A stretch of DNA of 64,000 nt from Dermatophagoides farinae (lineage: Eukaryota; Arthropoda; Arachnida; Sarcoptiformes; Pyroglyphidae), in NCBI RefSeq assembly GCF_024713945.1, contig NC_134677.1, positions 5,583,001 through 5,647,000 of the forward strand, written 5' to 3'. This document shows positions 14,010-28,800 of the stretch, in pieces. The translations under genes were made by a program, and so were the position numbers. How positions within the stretch are numbered: position 1 is the first letter of the stretch; the number at the start of each line of letters is the position of its first letter. Below the pieces are notes generated by a model. It made no database searches, was not told the origin of the DNA, and saw only the letters and a program-made list of their open reading frames with translations.

Positions 14010-14486
14010 ATGGATCAACTACAATATTGTCGATTGTGTTTGAAGCCGGAAAATGTAAATCGTTTGGAATTAAAATTTACACCAAATCTCTGCTATTGTC
14101 GTGAAAGTAATTTCCATCGACAATGTCTGATTGAATGGATTGAAAGCACTGGTTTTACAAATTGTCATCGATGTCAATGCGATTACAACGTATCAATGAA
14201 ACCACCCAGTTTTTTCGCCTATATATGGTCAACCCGAGAGATTCTGATTCGAACACAACACAAACTATTGCGATCGATTAATATAATTCACATTACTTTG
14301 ATTATTTTATATGTTATTCTGTACATTGATCGCCTTGCATTCTATCCTCTCAAATTGGCACTAATTATTCTCATGTTGATTAGATGCTATCTAAACGCTA
14401 AATCAATGTATTATTTTATTCAAAGTGTCTTTCAGAATTATTCATACTGGAGACAACGACACTCAAACGTTTTATTGAATGATTAA
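14010..14486 (+). CDS. Small RING-CH (MARCH-type) membrane protein
   Basis: A single-exon gene of 158 aa. The N-terminus carries a C4HC3 RING-CH zinc-binding pattern: C7-x2-C10, C28-x-C30, H36-x2-C39 and C52-x2-C55, with the Trp of LIEWIE just after the fourth pair as in MARCH ligases. The gap between C30 and H36 is 5 residues, shorter than the usual 7. Two hydrophobic segments follow (roughly IIHITLIILYVILYI and LKLALIILMLI), then a short Ser/Asn tail. MARCH proteins are membrane-bound E3 ubiquitin ligases that control trafficking of membrane proteins. The layout resembles the small two-helix members (MARCH2/3/8-like), but I cannot assign an orthologue. Confidence 0.8.
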   Translation: MDQLQYCRLCLKPENVNRLELKFTPNLCYCRESNFHRQCLIEWIESTGFTNCHRCQCDYNVSMKPPSFFAYIWSTREILIRTQHKLLRSINIIHITLIILYVILYIDRLAFYPLKLALIILMLIRCYLNAKSMYYFIQSVFQNYSYWRQRHSNVLLND

Positions 14487-14688
14487 TGCAGTTATAAATT
14501 AAAGCAAACGTCATTTATGAACAATTGTGAAATCAATTATTGCTTCAGCCGGGCATCAATATTGATGCGATGATTTACATGCGATTGTTTTTTGCTCATT
14601 ATTATGAGTCTTTTTTTATTTAATTAAATCAGTTTTATTATTATTATTATTGATTACATATAGTTTCATGTTTTAGGTATTCATCAAT

Positions 14689-17600
14689 ATGGTCAATATA
14701 CGACAATCTGAATTAACATGTCTAAAGGTTGATATTTTGTTTTGATTTTTAATGCAATATTGATTTTAAATTTTTCAGGAATTGAAATTCATCCAATTGA
14801 AAAGCTATCAAATAACATCGGAAAATGTGGGTGGGTCAGGCAACTGTTTAGTGATTGAACATCGGAATCAAAGAATAATAATATGCTGCCGAAATGAATT
14901 AATTTCTGCACCGCTTGTTAGCTTGCTGAACTTTGATGTCTGGAGTAAAAGTTTTTTGAAACATGTGGATCCGAATATTCCGTCTAAAACTGTGATTATT
15001 ATCGATCAGGTACACGTTTCAAATCTAATATCGATCTCACGCAAAGGATACGGCACAAAATTGGCTGTCGCTTGTCATAGCCCTACACAACCATCGGCAC
15101 TTATTTATTTTTATCATACTGATTCAATCGAAGAAACCAAAGAAAAAACTGTTCCATTCAATCATTTCAACTTTTCGGTCAATACGGTGACTAAAATCCG
15201 TTTTATATCCTGGCATCCCGAAATGAACGATAATATATTTGCCTGTTCTCTGACCGATGGTTCTTTTTTTATCATTCATATTGGCGATTATCCCAGCAAA
15301 ACTTTAGTCGTTTTATCTCAACTGCAAGCTGCCAATTGTTATGTTTCGACTTTTTGTTGGAGTCCGAAGGGCAAGCAAATTGTCATCAGCGATGGTACTG
15401 CTAGTTTCGTCCAATACAAATTTCAACTCAACGAACAAAATCTTGTGCTCAGTAACGGATTACAGGAAACAAAAAAAATTCAATTGCCTGAAAGTTTTCA
15501 GCGTTTTCGTGTGAGCAATATTTTCTGGCTATCCACATTCAATTTTGTCATCATTAGTAGAAATGATGAAGCTGATGAGACCTGTTTCATATTAGTCTCT
15601 ATACCATCATCTAAAGCAACTGGTGCCGATGCCGTAATGAAGATTGTTGATTTCGGGCGTCTTATTATTGAATGTCCTGAAGAATCGAATGAATCATTTG
15701 AAGGAAACATTTTTCCCTTAGAAAATTTGATATTTTTCTTCACAAACAAATCAAACGAATTTGCCATGATTGGTTCGACATCTCCTGAATTAACTGTTGC
15801 CGATAATTGGTCTGAACTCACTAACGATGATGGTTATCGGTTGATGTTTTCAGAAGCAGATCAATCTTTTCAAATTCGTGGCCTATCATTCGCTCATGGT
15901 ACACCGAAACAATTTCAGCTTTCAACATCGATCCTTAAAGGTGGAATCCATCAACCATTTGCATTGGCTTATAATTCTCTTGGACATTTGACATTATTTT
16001 TAATCGATTATGAAAATGGTTCTGAATTCATCAAAGTGCCTACAGCTCCTAAATGTGTCAAACCACAGGTAGCAGTGCAACAACAACCTACACCTCCTGT
16101 TTCCACTATTAACTTGCAGTTACAACCAGTTCCTATGCCATTAATCCAAAAATCGGTAACAGCAACAACGTCAAGCATATTAATCGGTGGTAATAATCAA
16201 CAACAACTGTTCTCTACAACAACAATAGGATCAAATCAAACTCCCAAGCTTGAATTTAATTCAAAACAAAATCTTTTCCCTTCATCTTCATCAATGGGCT
16301 TTAATCAAAAACCTATTTCACCTGAATCGGATAAAGTGTTATCAATGAAATCACAAGAATTCTCAAAACAAACACAGTTGCAACAACATCAACCCCAAAA
16401 GAAAGAAGGTGAAATAGTTCGTAACATCGAAGATTTATATTCAGAAGAAATTCTTAACAACATAAAAGAATTCGACCACCAATTGCGGCAATCAGTGCAT
16501 TCATTGCAAACTCTTTTGCGAAAAACGACCATTGGCTCGAACAAAAAACAGGATCGGCTTAAATTCGATTCGAAATTTATTACGGAAATGTTGGAAAATA
16601 TATCATCATCTTATGGTTCATTTAATCACGATGTCAACGATCTTCAGGTAACAAATCAATTTCTTTGCATTACATTTCTATATAACCATCTTTTGATTTT
16701 TGAAGTTTTTATAAAAAGAATCTAATGATAATAATTTTTTTTCGTTTGCTTATTGCTTCCTTTTTATTCATCGACGTTTTTTTTATTTCACTGAAATTGT
16801 CAAGGCCTCTTGCCTTGAGCTTCAATATTTGATGGAAGAGAGCCGTACATTGATGGATCGTCATAATGATCCTAAATACAGACACATATTGCAACAGAAA
16901 AATCTTGACCCGTTAACAGCTCGTCGTTTGAAAGAGATTCAAGCATTGAAAGATTATATTGAAATTCAATTACGCGAATTGAATAACAAGTTTGATTTGG
17001 AATGGCAAGAATGGTTACAACGGATTAAGCTGCTAGGATCTTCGTCAACATCTACATCGTTTCATAATCATCGACATTCAAATTCTGCCATTCGTGATCG
17101 TTCCTTGCCAACGTGGCCACATTCATCATTTATCACCGATGAAAAAAACAACAATTATGAAAATTGCAATATTATCAGTGTTGGAAAATCCAAGAATGTC
17201 TCCGCCATTGTGTGCAAAGCATTGATCAATAATCAGCAGTTGATTGAAAATCTTAAATTACAGATTAAAGATTTGATGAAAAAATTTGTCGACCAACAAG
17301 GCAGAATGCCGAATGGATCATCATCTTTTTCTTCATGTAAGGATAGCAATGATTTACAGGATTTGATTCGATTGATTGGCAATGTTTCATTGATGAAATC
17401 ATCTGTTGTCACAAATTTAAATGTAACCAACACTAGTGTTACTTGTAAAAAAGAACGCTACTATCGCGAATCAATTACTGTACAATGTATGCAATCTGAT
17501 CGTAAAATATCATTACGGAATTTCCTTGAAAATCGTCACTCGATTCCGATACGTGTATGTCGACAGATTCAACTTGGTCACGGTTCATCATATACTAATC

Positions 17601-19804
17601 AAAAATCTCGTTTTGCTTCGGTTTTGGAAAAAATCAAAGAACGTCGCATTATGTTAGACAAAAAACAACAAAAAAATACATCATCCATTCTGGAGGGTGA
17701 TAAAAATAACGAAACAACCGAAAACAAGGAAAATAAAATAATTCATACACAATCAGTGTCATCACAACAACCACGAGCAACATCGATTACTACAAAACCG
17801 GATGTAGTTTATCCAGCTATAACCAACTCTATAGTGGCCAACAGTAAACTCCAACAGCAACAAAATTCATCCATTTCGCAAGCATTGCCACAATCACAAC
17901 CACAAACTACAGCCGTTGTGACTTTACCGAAATTTCAAACAAATTCTAATCTTGCATCTTGGACTATACCAACAGACTTGTTACACAGTTCGTCCAGTAA
18001 TAATATCACTACTACTAGTAGCCATGAACATAAATCGAAAGAAAGTGCAAATTTTGGTTTATCTACAACAAATACATCGTTTTTCGGTTTTGGTGGCGGT
18101 CAAGCTGGTGATAGTGATGATTGTATTGAACAACAGAAAGCAGCAAGTACCTCTTTTCCCACGTTGTCCTCATTAATATCATCACCAACTAATTCAACAA
18201 CAAAGCCCTTTAAAGATTTAATTTCAACAGTAACATCAACGACTTCAATTTTATTGCCGACGACAACGATAACGACATTTCCACACGAAACAAATTCCAG
18301 TTCCATTGTTTCCGCTAGCCATCCGGCTGCTATTACAACACAAACTGTCACCACATCATCATTTTTGACGTCTAAGATACCATCGTTTTCCGCTTCGATG
18401 TTCGGAACTTTCGCATCCAATTCAGGTGGAGTAGATTCGTTTTCGAACTTGAATATTTCCGGTAGTAAAACAACACCTTTTACATCGAAACCATTCCTAT
18501 TAAAGAATGATAATGGCGAAAGTGATGATCAAAACAACCATAAAGAACAGATAGAAGCAGCAGGTTTGAATTCATCCAAATCTCAAGAATCGGTAGTTGA
18601 CCAACAACGACAAGAAACTGTCACTACTACGACTTTGAATTTTGTAACTAAACCATCTTTTACCTTTGGCGGAACATTGTCTAAGCTTAATGATCCGAGT
18701 AAATCTTGTACAACTTTGACTGAAACAAATAAATCAAACAAAACGGTCTATAACAATTTGGTAACAACAAAGACAGAGGTTCCTATAACTACTAGTAAAA
18801 CTGAAACAATATCATCAACATCTACTGCATCAGCTATCTCTTTTGTTACTTCAGCTAATATTGAATCATCATCATCTTTATCTTCCGCATTGAAACCATC
18901 GTTTCCATCCTTTTCTAGCTCATTGTTTGGTGAGTCCAAGCAACCATCATCGGTAACGGCAACAACAGTCACGACTGCTATAACTGTTGCTCAACAATCA
19001 CAACCATCGTTTAATTTCAATAAAACATTATCAAGTTTATCGTTGAACTCTGGCATTAGCAACACCTCTGTGGTAGTTACAACGACCTCAACTACAGGAG
19101 GAACATCGATATTTGGATCATCGTTTGGTGGTAATCTTCAATCATCAAATTCTCATTTCGGTCAACCGGTAGCATCAACGACATCGTCTTTGTTTGGGAA
19201 TTCGACGACAACTGGCGGATTTGGAAATTTTAGTTTTGGTGGCACCACTCAATCAAACAATCTATTTGGACAGCAGCGAGTATCAGCCGAATCATCATTA
19301 TCGCCACAAACAAAAACCGAAACATTATTCGACCAACAACAACCATTTCAGCCACTGACCAATACATCACCACCGGGACCATCATTTAGCTCGCCTCATT
19401 CACCACCGGCAACTAATGTGTTTGGTGGAAGTCCATTGTTTGGTGGTGGCCCTACATTCGGATCATCGGCAATGTTTGGCGGTATAGCAACATTCGGTGG
19501 CGAACAAACGGCCTCTATGCTATCACCGTAAGTTTTTTTTTTACTTTGCTTAATAATTTATTGATTTTTCACCTGATTTTTTGAACACCCTAACAGATAC
19601 AACAATTCAAACCATTCATTTGGCAGTATGGCTTTCAAAAATGAACCAATGCCTTCATTTGATTCATTAGCCAATGATAATAGAAATCCTAATTCATCAT
19701 TGGCCATTGGCTTTGGCCAACCATCAGGCGGTAGTGGTGGACATTTCTTTAATTCGACAATTTCACAGCAAAATAGTGACGCCTTCACTCAACGCCGTGG
19801 ATGA
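14689..19804 (+). CDS. NUP214: FG nucleoporin NUP214-like
   Basis: Four exons: 14689..14727, 14779..16647, 16805..19527 and 19597..19804; about 1612 aa (human 2090). The short first exon reads MVNIRQSELTCLK and joins in phase 0. The first 400 residues look like the NUP214 beta-propeller (LAVACHSPTQPSALIYFY, ISWHPEMNDNIFACSLTDGS, FCWSPKGKQIVIS). Residues of about 540-720 are charged and coiled-coil-like. The C-terminal half is Ser/Thr-rich with many FG motifs (FGNFSFGGTT, VFGGSPLFGG, TFGSSAMFGG, GFGQPSG). NUP214 sits on the cytoplasmic face of the nuclear pore, where the propeller docks the DBP5/DDX19 helicase for mRNA export and the FG region binds transport receptors. The acceptor at 16805 is my best reading of a 157-nt intron and is the least certain junction. 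Confidence 0.88.
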
Positions 19805-22800
19805 TGATCATGATCAAAAATGAAAATGATTGTAGTCTTCAGGCCAAACACCGAAACATATGATTATTATCTTTCTGTTATCATCATCATATTCTTCAAA
19901 GTCGTCTACGTGATATGTTGCCGTCCTTTTGATGATGGACGATTTCATTCTTTTTTCAAACGAATTTTATTCAACAACCAAAATCATTGATATTCAACAG
20001 AGAACCTGCCTGTCTGCATGCATGATCTTTGCTATATTTCAAAAGCTTATGCGAGATGGGAAACCATTCTTTTTTTATTATTATTACTCTTATTATTATG
20101 TTGATGATAATATTTTTCAAACAAAACCAAACAAAAAACTGATGCAAGAATTGAATTTTTTTTTCAAATAAAAGCAGTCTACTTGTTTAGTCAGGTTGAT
20201 TGAAATGATAATGGTTTGGTGATTTTTTTTAATAAAATAATAGAATTGCATGATTTATGAATTTGATTACAGTTGTACCATTTTTCGGTGGCCATAATTT
20301 CACATTTGGAAACGCCCAAGTTCATTGCAATGCATCTGTACTGCCGCTTTCTTTTATCTGATGATTCTGAATGATAATTAAGAATCGCAACTAGGTTCAA
20401 AAATTGTTTCGTCTTTTATAAAAACAAAAAATTGTAAAGAAAATGAATCAATTTGATGTTTTTGATTCAGCTACGTATTGATTGATAGCCGTCTTTTCAA
20501 AGTAAAAGGCCTTGGGTCTGGTGTTGTATTTGATATGGTCGAAGGAAGTGGTGGATTGTGTTGGGCCAATAACCTTGACAATGAATTTTTTTTCCGATGG
20601 CAAAATCTAAATTGTAACCATGTTGTTTGTGATGTATATATAGAGAGATACGACGTTCACCGAACTTGACACTAGTTTAAATCAACCACCAAGTCGATCT
20701 ATATATTATGAAATGTATTTGAATCGGAATATTTGTGAATTCCACTGCCGGAGATTTTCGTGCTGTATTGTATAGCAAGAAATGGAATGATATGGCATTC
20801 GGATCACCATAAAGTCATCATTCATCCAAAACGTACATGAACACACACATATACACATATACACACATAATACAATCAGAACTGAAGACAAATAAGAAAA
20901 AAATTGCAATCGAAATCATTAACCACCACCGAACATATCCAACCTTGAACCCATTCACCAGAGTTCATTCTCACTTTCTAATACGATGCGATTTTCAATG
21001 CTATAGTATTCATGATCATCATCATCTTCGTCATTTGTTGTTTGTTCGGTTTTTTAGGAAAAATAAATTTGTATAATAGAGCCTCAACAGGATGAGGGTT
21101 TGAGACAAATAAACGTACGAATAAAGGAATCATTCACGATGGATTCTTTGAGGTTCAATGTTATAAAGAAAATATGAATTTAAAAAAACAAAACAAAAAA
21201 ATTATTACATCCGTTCATTATTAGAATCAAAAGAAAAAAAATGCTTTTAAACTATTTTTTTTTGGCATCTAATGAGATAAGAAAAATGATGACGTTGTTT
21301 TTTTCTCCAATGTGTGTCCTGATGACCTCGAAATTCTTTAACTAAACAAAAATGATTTGACTTGGAGAGCTGATAGTGCTTATGAGAATAACACACATAC
21401 ACACACATAAACCCACATATTCATATAGACAAATCGATGACTTTCACTTTAAGAAAAAATTTCTATCCTATTGAGATTGAAAAATACCTTAAGGCCATAA
21501 CATCTACATTTGTGATAATGAAAGGTGCTCGATCGATTTCTAATCAGTCATTAACACTTAACAAACTGATAAATTGATGGCAATTATCGACGAAGATTAT
21601 CGTTTGTGTGTTTTGGGTTATTAGACACGAGAGAATTATCATCATGACATTAAATAGAACAGCCAACAGTAACGTACAAATGATGACGGATATTGATTAT
21701 CAAGTCGATAACAAAACTTTTAACAGTTAAACGGCTTACCTGTATAGTCTATTTTTTTTTTTTTTTTTTTGATTATGTCAAGAAATAGCTAGCAAAAATG
21801 TTAATTTCCCTAAACAAGTAGGACACACATCTGGTTAGTGGTTTTTCGTGGTCTTGAAATAATAAATTTTCCAAACGAAGAAACCATCACAACAAATGCG
21901 ATAATAACATTGAACTTTTATATTTTATTTTTGAATTGGCCCCGTAGGGCAAACTAATTTATATACATCTGTTGTCAATTCATTATTCTTGTTGATTGTC
22001 TAGTACCACGAAAAAGGTCATCATCATACACTTGACAGGAAATCCTTATCGTTACTATCTTGTTGCCATCATCAAATTTTTGGCTGGGCTAATAAAATAC
22101 AAGAAAAATAACTTTCTATTTAATCATTCATTGTTGATGGTCAAGTCCGGTCTTCATCATCATCATCATAATGATCAGCCTTAATAATAATTGAGATGAT
22201 TACTATGATTGGATATTCAATCACTGATATCATTATCATTGACACCCATATTGGTGGATTCATTTTTTTTCTATTAGATGAATGAAATGTTCAAGAAGAG
22301 TGTGAGGAAAAATCGAAAGTGTGAAAAGCCAGATTAAGACTTCCGGTTTTTATTTTTTTAACTTTGTTATTTATCCCTAGATTCCAAAGATTAATTCAAA
22401 CTATAGAGATTAATTTGTTCAAACTTTTTTCGAACTTCTTTTTTACATTAGCATTATTAGTCAAATTGATGTTGAAAATCTGCTATGAGTAACAATCCTT
22501 TTTGTGAGCAAAAAAAAAATTCGATTCTTTGAATAGAGTTTGTGTATGTTTTTTTAAATAACAATTTTCTTCTCCATCTCTTTTCGATTGTTTATATGTC
22601 GGTTTGAGATCGACAACCAAATAAATCGGATTTATTGTATACAGCAATTATATTATCAAAGCTTCTGTGAAATGTATGAAGGTATGAAGATAATGTTGAT
22701 AATAATCATTTTTCGATGAATTTTTTTTTTATTTCAGAAACTTCATGCATTATAATGCCGTTCGTGCGTATCTATTTGAAATTATATCTTTGTAAATAAA

Positions 22801-25800
22801 GTGAAAAAAATAAAGATGAAAAAATTGGCCGTATAAACGATTCAAATGCTTATCATATTGTTGTTGTTGTTGTTGTTATCGTTGTTATATTGTTCGAAGT
22901 TTTGTTCCACGTTTAATATAATGGAATATTATTGACCGATTGCATCGCAACTATCAACACAAGTCTATTAACTTTTATCCATACACATCTGTTTTCAAAT
23001 ATGAGATATTATTTTTTTTTGAAGGTATCGTCAGTGTCGGTTCTTAGATCACAGTTTATCATCATCACCATCATCATTATCATTACAAAATTACAATAGG
23101 TAGATGGATGCGTAGGTAGTTAGGTTTGCCATACCATTGGCTATCGTCAAACGAATGGAATTTGCTATTATTGTATATAACTATCAAACCAAATGCCTGA
23201 TATCTATCTGATATTATCATCATCATAATCATAATCATCCTACAGCAGCAGCAGCAGCAGCTGGTATTTCAAAAGTCATCATCATCTTAATCAACCATCA
23301 ATGATGAACAACAATAACAAAAAAAAACAAGTATGTCCTTTCTCTTGGAAAAAAAGTTGAATCTTATGACGATCAAGTTTTGTAATGTTCAGTTCGGTAG
23401 AGTCGGTCATTTCTAGTTCAGTTTAACCTTATGATGATGATGATCATCATCATCATCATTGTGATGGTTGGTTGGTCGGTCATTTATTCATTTATTTGTG
23501 TTCAAGGTGGCGATGAACTCCGATAAACGATCGATTCTAGTTTTTATGTGTTGTTCAAAGTCGAATCGAATCGAGACAAGTCAAATATTAACAGAAACAC
23601 AAACATTTTGATTCTAGACCATAAACTAACGATATTCGCACACACACAAACACACTCAAATCTGATAATGTAATATTTAAAAACCAGGTAACAACAATCA
23701 AAATGATTCCATAATCCAATATAACTAACCAATGAAAATATTTTGTTTTCATGGTTTTTGGCTTTGTTGATAGAATTAGAAATTTTTTTGCCTAATCAAA
23801 ATGAAAATGAAAACCTGAAGGGTTGTTGATGTTTCTTTTTTTTTGATAATATTTATGATTTCAAAGACTAAATAGAGCTCGTGCATTGAAATTTACTTTC
23901 ATTTGAATTTTGTAGCTATAATAGATTATTCGATTTTTGATAAGTTGTTGTTATAGTATACATTTTTACCTGATATGTTTTGGTTTATTTGATTTGTGGA
24001 TGTGCTTTAATATATCAATGCCACATAATTATGTGGACCGGAAATAGGTTTGTCTAGATTTTCATTTATTTATTTGAATGAATCTAAAAAATTGTTTTCA
24101 TTTTCATTGGATAATTTCGTAGAGTGATTTTACTTTTTGTTCTATCTTATTCGTTGATTTCGTTTAGAATTTGCTTGAAGCAAAAAAATCAAAATCATCA
24201 TTGCCATCACCAAGAAAAAAAAATAAAATAATAATTATACTACCTTTACTTTTCTTATGTATGACAGCGTTTATGATGACAATTTGATTTTTTATTAGTT
24301 AGCTGAATATTTCACTTTCCGGATGCTAATTTTGCACATAAATACAAACTAATAATAATTTGGACAGGATATTTTATTATTCATTTACGATATATGTGAT
24401 GATAAAGAAAGAATCAAATTTTTTTGCCTCTTTGTTTCATTTTGCATATTTTATTCCATTATTAATGCTAAAATTAAAATTGGACTTGTGAATAATGAAT
24501 AAGTAATCCTTTGTACCCTTTTCTCTGTCTTAATGATAACTATTTTCATTAGCAAATGATCTTGATTCCGAATTGAATTCCGAGTTGTCTATAAATTAAC
24601 TAGTCACCATTGTCATTAATAATCATTTTTTTTTTTGTAAATGTCGTAGCTTTTGCAATCTTTCTAAATATGCGTTTTTTTTGAATGGACATTATCAATG
24701 TCAATAAAGTAAATTGATTGCCATTAATCACCCATATCAATGATGACTATGTCAAAATATCAAAATGTTTGTTTGCATTGTTACCAATGTTGTTTTATTT
24801 TTTTATTTTGTTTCACAATAAGCGGCAAACTTTATGAAAAATTTTATATATATGTTTTATTACTACAGCTCATGATGATATTGATTTTCAAGCTGTTTTA
24901 GCTTCTAAAACTAAAAACGATGCTTTCACTTAATGTCGCAATTATATCGTCATTATACCAAATCCAATGCAGCCATCTATAACCATCATAGAATTTAGCA
25001 GGCTATCTACAACCACAACAGCCTTGATGGATATTAGCCAGTAGTCGTGGTAGATTTCAACAGGATTTCATTTTCAATTATTATTATTATTATACGATTT
25101 GTGTATGATGATGACGATTACAACAGGGTAATCGCCAAGGTGTCCTTGGCGTGATTGTGATTTGAGAAAAAAACAACTCTTATTACTGCTACTATGGCTG
25201 ACTTGATCGTGTATAATACTAATGCATCAAAGCAAGTGTAATAAGAATGATAATATTCAATGGAGTAGTAAGCCATAGTGCAAGCAAGAGAAAAAATCAT
25301 GAATGAGTTTAATGACACCCAATTGTTGTATGATTGTGAATGATATTTGTCTCTTGGTTACTTTGATGTGTTTGGATCTGATTTCTGTATTTCGAAGTGA
25401 GAGTGAGTTGATTTTTTTTCTCTCTCTCTCTCCGGTTACTTGGATTTGGATTTTGACCGTTTTTTTTTCATTAGCATTTTACTACACCTAACCATAGATT
25501 TTTATACACTGATTTTACAAAGGTGTTTGTTTTTTTACATTTTTTTTCCCCCGGTAAACTATGTGAATATTCTTGGGTGTATGAAATAGAATTTTTGAAT
25601 TCTCTTGACAATCATCTGTCTTTTTGGATCATTTTACATATGTAGGTAGATTGAATAGCTTTGTTGGTAGTCGGAATCGACTGTGTTATGGGACCAATTA
25701 TGAATGAGAAAAACGAAATTGTTGTTTCTCCTCTATCAACAAGATAAAATGTGTATTTATCTATTTTTTTCATTGAGAAAAACAAACCTGCTTCTTTGCT

Positions 25801-28800
25801 TTTTTCTGTCATTTCATTGAATATATGTCAGCTTGTGCAAAAAAACATGGATTTTATTTGCTTTTTTCGACAGTGTTTCAAAAGTATAAAAAAAAATTGG
25901 GACCTTATCTTCAGGTCTTTGTTGAATAGCTTCTTTAAGATTTCGTCCGTCATTTGTTTGACGAGCATTTGAAATTCAAGATAACCTCAAGACCAATATC
26001 GGCCAATCTTGGTCGGTCCCGCTCAGTGGTTTATGGCCTCTATGTTTTTTCTCATTCATATTATTATTGTGGATCCCTTGGTCCACAAGCTAAAGCTTAG
26101 CATTGTTTGTATATTTTCAGCAAGCTCTACCGAGAAAAAAAATCGGCTCTCATTCAATTTGTATGTGTGTGTGTGTGTGTGTTGTGTGAGAGAGCAGATG
26201 TTGAATGTTTAGGCCAGATGTTCACAGACGCACGGCTAATATATGGCTATGTTCGGAAGTTGTATATTATGTTTTAGTGTATGGCCGTGTCGAAATTGAA
26301 TTGCCTGTCATAAGCTTGATCTTTTAACCTTCAAATACAAAAGAAAAAAAATCATTCAACCGATCGGCCCGTCTAGTCGACTAGTGAGGCCCAGCCATGG
26401 TGATGATGGTGCCGCGGTATTCATCAAATTATACAGTTGCAAGCTGCCATTTTTACACATGCGTATTTTAGAAAGAAAAAAATTTTTAGATTTAAAAGGA
26501 CGAACATAATTATCCACCATCATTGAGATTTAAAGGTCTTCACTTTTGGTGATGGAAAAAATGACCTAGTAATTTAAAGAAAAGTTCCGGATCAATATCT
26601 ATTCTATAGCAAAATATCAATTTCTTGCTCATTGATTTTGTTTGTTTATGGTTTATATCATTTATATTCTTTTAACACTTTTAACCTTTGACACTGTTTC
26701 GCCTAAGAATGACGCCTATTTAGACATGAATAAATATCATATAAACACATGTAAATGATGTCGACATTGATCTTCAAGATCCCAGAAAGAAGCATTCTTC
26801 ACTTAAATCAAACAAAAATAATTTGTTGCCATTTGACCTCGTGCCACTTATGTAATGTTGGTTTCGAATTCAATATTTTCATTCTGTTTGTAGATAGATT
26901 CTCAAACGTTTTAAAATTTTGAATGCATCTTATTATATCATATAAACATAAATTCAATGTATGTAATGAATGAAAGTGAACATCCAATGAATTTATCGTT
27001 GTGTTTGTTTAAAATACGTGTAGTAAAGAAAAAAGAAAAATATTTAAAATGCAGCAGCAGCAGCTAAAGACATTTTTGGATTCATTTGAAAAAAATAATA
27101 ATAATAATTCGGTAGAAATGTTCGTTGTGGGAACTACCACAGGGCATAAAAAAAATCAAAATCATCTTTAGGTTGACAAGTATGATGATGATGGCAGTGG
27201 TCATTCATTTGTGATTTCGATCGTGTTTAGCATCAAAATATATTTTAAATTATAATAATAAATTTTTGTGGTTGAATTTGTTTTCATTTTTTTATTTATT
27301 TTTGCTTTGATTGATTTTTTTTGATCACAAAATCTAATCCAATTGATTGATCTATCCGTATATGAATGAAGAGTAGATTTTTTTTTCTCATACAAATTCG
27401 CCCTATACATTTTATGCTATGATGCCATACTGTGTGGTATAAAATCCATAAAATTTGGACATTGGTCGATGATGATCCTGTTTTGATCTTGTTTCCAATT
27501 GTTCGCCTCTCTCATTGATTTTAGCCATAGAAACACATAGTCATGAACGATGGCCATGGACAACAACAACAACAACAAGAATGTAATTTTTAAATGTATG
27601 ATGAATACCAGAGAAGAAAATAATTGAGTCGCAGGAGATAGAACGAAAAAAAAGAAAGAAAGAGAGAATAAAAAATGAAAACAATTGCTTTTTTTGTTTA
27701 ATTCATTTCAGTTCAGTTGGACTTATTGATGGACTCGGAATTCTTGTTGTCTAAAGTTGTTGCTTCGAGGTCGAATGGATGGTTGAATGGTCATCATCGG
27801 CAACAACAGCCCATAAGGAGATGATAGGCCATAGACATTGACATACAATGGAGGGTTATCTATAACCATAGTGAAAGAGAAAGACAGAGAGAGAAACTCG
27901 AACTTCAACTTGGCTTGTTTTTTTACAAGACACGAAGGTAGAGAGAAAGAGAAAAAGAATTTTTTTTATTCATTTAAGTTTGGTTTTTTCTAGTTTCTGC
28001 AATCAAAGTGGAAAAACTTGTACACTACACCCAAATCTATCGGCCATTGTGTATTGTGTTTCCAATGGAACTTGAACTTGAAAATCTTTTGAGTTGGTGA
28101 GATTTTTGTTCTTTGATTTCTTGGAAAAATAATGATAAAAGGGAGAGAGTTAATATAGTATCATTCAGATTTTGGTTCTTTAAGTTTTTTTGGTACATTT
28201 TGGAATGAATTTAAGAAAAATCGATTCTTCGATGGTGAATTGAATGGATGCGGCCATTTTTTTAGGGGGAAACTGCTGCCCGATCTAATTCTCGATCACT
28301 CAACGTATATGTGTGTGTGCGTGCGAAAGTATATTTCACGGCCATGAAAACAGATGAAATCACACGATCATCATTATCATAAATGGCAATGGCAATGGCA
28401 ATAACAGACAGCAGCCAATCACATGAAAGAACAGAATTTCATTTCATTCACCTTTGATCGATCCATTTTTTCCATAATAAGCTTTAGCCATCTTTTGGAA
28501 TTTTATTCTCCGTGTTACAAATCTATAATTCTCTTTTTTATATTTGGTGTTAATTTATCGTCAATTCAATGTATGATGAAGAACAATATTCTTAATTTTC
28601 AAAGGGTCCAAATTATCCAATCCATATGAAAACACTAGAAATGTAAATGCAGAATTCTACCCATAATTGCTTTGGATTGTTCGTTTAGAATATATGTAAT
28701 ATATGTACAATGAGAATTTCGAATGTAAAATGAAATGAAAGATCCACTTTTGATACCCCCAATACGATGTATTTTCGTGTGTGTGTGTGTGTGTGTTTTT

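Noticed and set aside
25133-25151. Short GC-rich hairpin as a miRNA or terminator
   Set aside because: The stem is only 8 bp with a 3-nt loop, too small for a miRNA precursor; intrinsic terminators do not apply in a eukaryote.
27723-27908. Minus-strand 61-codon frame with a fairly mixed composition
   Set aside because: No acceptor/donor context links it to another exon, and no family resemblance was seen.
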